Shown: positions 63,322-64,000 of the stretch, one piece after another
How positions within the stretch are numbered: the first letter of the stretch is position 1
Layout of the letters: each line of letters starts with the position of its first letter
Assembly: GCA_002840055.1 (NCBI GenBank)
Contig: PGZJ01000003.1
Span: 1-64,000 of the forward strand
Direction: 5' to 3'
DNA length: 64,000 bases
From: Gammaproteobacteria bacterium HGW-Gammaproteobacteria-11
Lineage (GTDB): Bacteria > Pseudomonadota > Gammaproteobacteria > Pseudomonadales > Pseudomonadaceae
Notes under the pieces: generated by a model
Databases searched by the model: none
Told to the model about the DNA's origin: nothing
Seen by the model: the letters and a program-made list of their open reading frames with translations, nothing else
Position numbers and translations under genes: made by a program

Positions 63322-63914
63322 CAGGCAGTCTCCTGATCCACGCCGATGACAATGATGTCGTCGGACTCATAGGAATGGGGGGGGACCGGCAGGTTCAGCG
63401 GTGCCGGCTGGCCCCGGAACACTCGACCGGACATGTCGTAACGCGAACTATGACAGGGACAGAAATAACCCCCTTTCCAATCAGCGCCCAAATCTGCCGG
63501 AGCTACTTCAGGACGGAAGGTAGGGGAGCATCCTAGATGGGTACAGATACCCACCACGACCAGCACGTCACCGCGTATTGAACGCGTCTTGGGGTCAACA
63601 TAGTCCGGCTGAACAGAGGCCTTGGACTCCGGGTCGGCAAGCACTGAATCCATTTCTGCCAGAATAGCCATAGCCTCATCGGTACGGCGGGAGACAAATA
63701 CCGGCTGACCGCGCCATTCGGCGACGATCTGCTGACCTGGCTCCAGCTTACTGACATTGACCCTTACAGGCGCGCCAGCGGCCTTGGCCCTGGCACTCGG
63801 GACCCATGACCCCAAGAAGGGTACTGCCACCCCTACGGCTCCGGCTGCACCCACAACACTTGTGGCTGCCACCAGGAAGCGACGCCGGCCGTTATTTACG
63901 CCGTCATTACTCAT
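63321..63914 (-). CDS. petA: Ubiquinol-cytochrome c reductase, Rieske Fe-S subunit
   Basis: CTHLGCSP and CPCHSSRYD Rieske motifs; twin-arginine-like RRRFLVAATS. Confidence 0.97.
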   Translation of the reverse strand: MSNDGVNNGRRRFLVAATSVVGAAGAVGVAVPFLGSWVPSARAKAAGAPVRVNVSKLEPGQQIVAEWRGQPVFVSRRTDEAMAILAEMDSVLADPESKASVQPDYVDPKTRSIRGDVLVVVGICTHLGCSPTFRPEVAPADLGADWKGGYFCPCHSSRYDMSGRVFRGQPAPLNLPVPPHSYESDDIIVIGVDQETA

Positions 63915-64000
63915 CCAGTCGTCTCCCATCAGCAAATACGGGCCTTTTTAACGGCCCTTTTAAGAGTTTTAATCCGCATGCACAAAATGAATCCGATGGT

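Overview
The window is a chromosomal segment of a Pseudomonas-like gammaproteobacterium (Pseudomonas/Halopseudomonas-type gene order). Most of it is core genome:
(1) ispH-fkpB-lspA-ileS-ribF-murJ on the minus strand, then rpsT, proB, obgE-rpmA-rplU, ispB, fklB and trmA.
(2) A type IV pilus minor pilin operon (fimU-like, pilV, pilW, pilX, pilY1, pilE, fimT-like).
(3) argJ, secA, an M23 peptidase, a DUF721/DciA-like gene and lpxC.
(4) A complete dcw cell-wall/division cluster from mraZ to ftsZ on the minus strand.
(5) rnpB, and after the insert below, rsmI-lpoA-yraN-gmhA-BON lipoprotein, sspAB and petABC.
The main accessory insert lies between rnpB and rsmI. It is a guanidine-utilisation operon with a candidate sigma-54 promoter, a ykkC/guanidine-I riboswitch, an ABC permease and ATPase, two DUF1989 proteins (CgdA/CgdB-like) and a guanidine/urea carboxylase. 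The usual substrate-binding protein and allophanate hydrolase genes are absent from the window.
Two families of REP/REPIN-like palindromic repeats occur repeatedly in intergenic space. One family is consistently a heterodimer of two hairpins whose stems differ by compensatory changes. The left edge contains the 3' end of an IS110-family-like transposase next to a REP sequence. CDS starts were trimmed by eye from the supplied ORF track where a conserved N-terminus was recognisable. No database searches were run.
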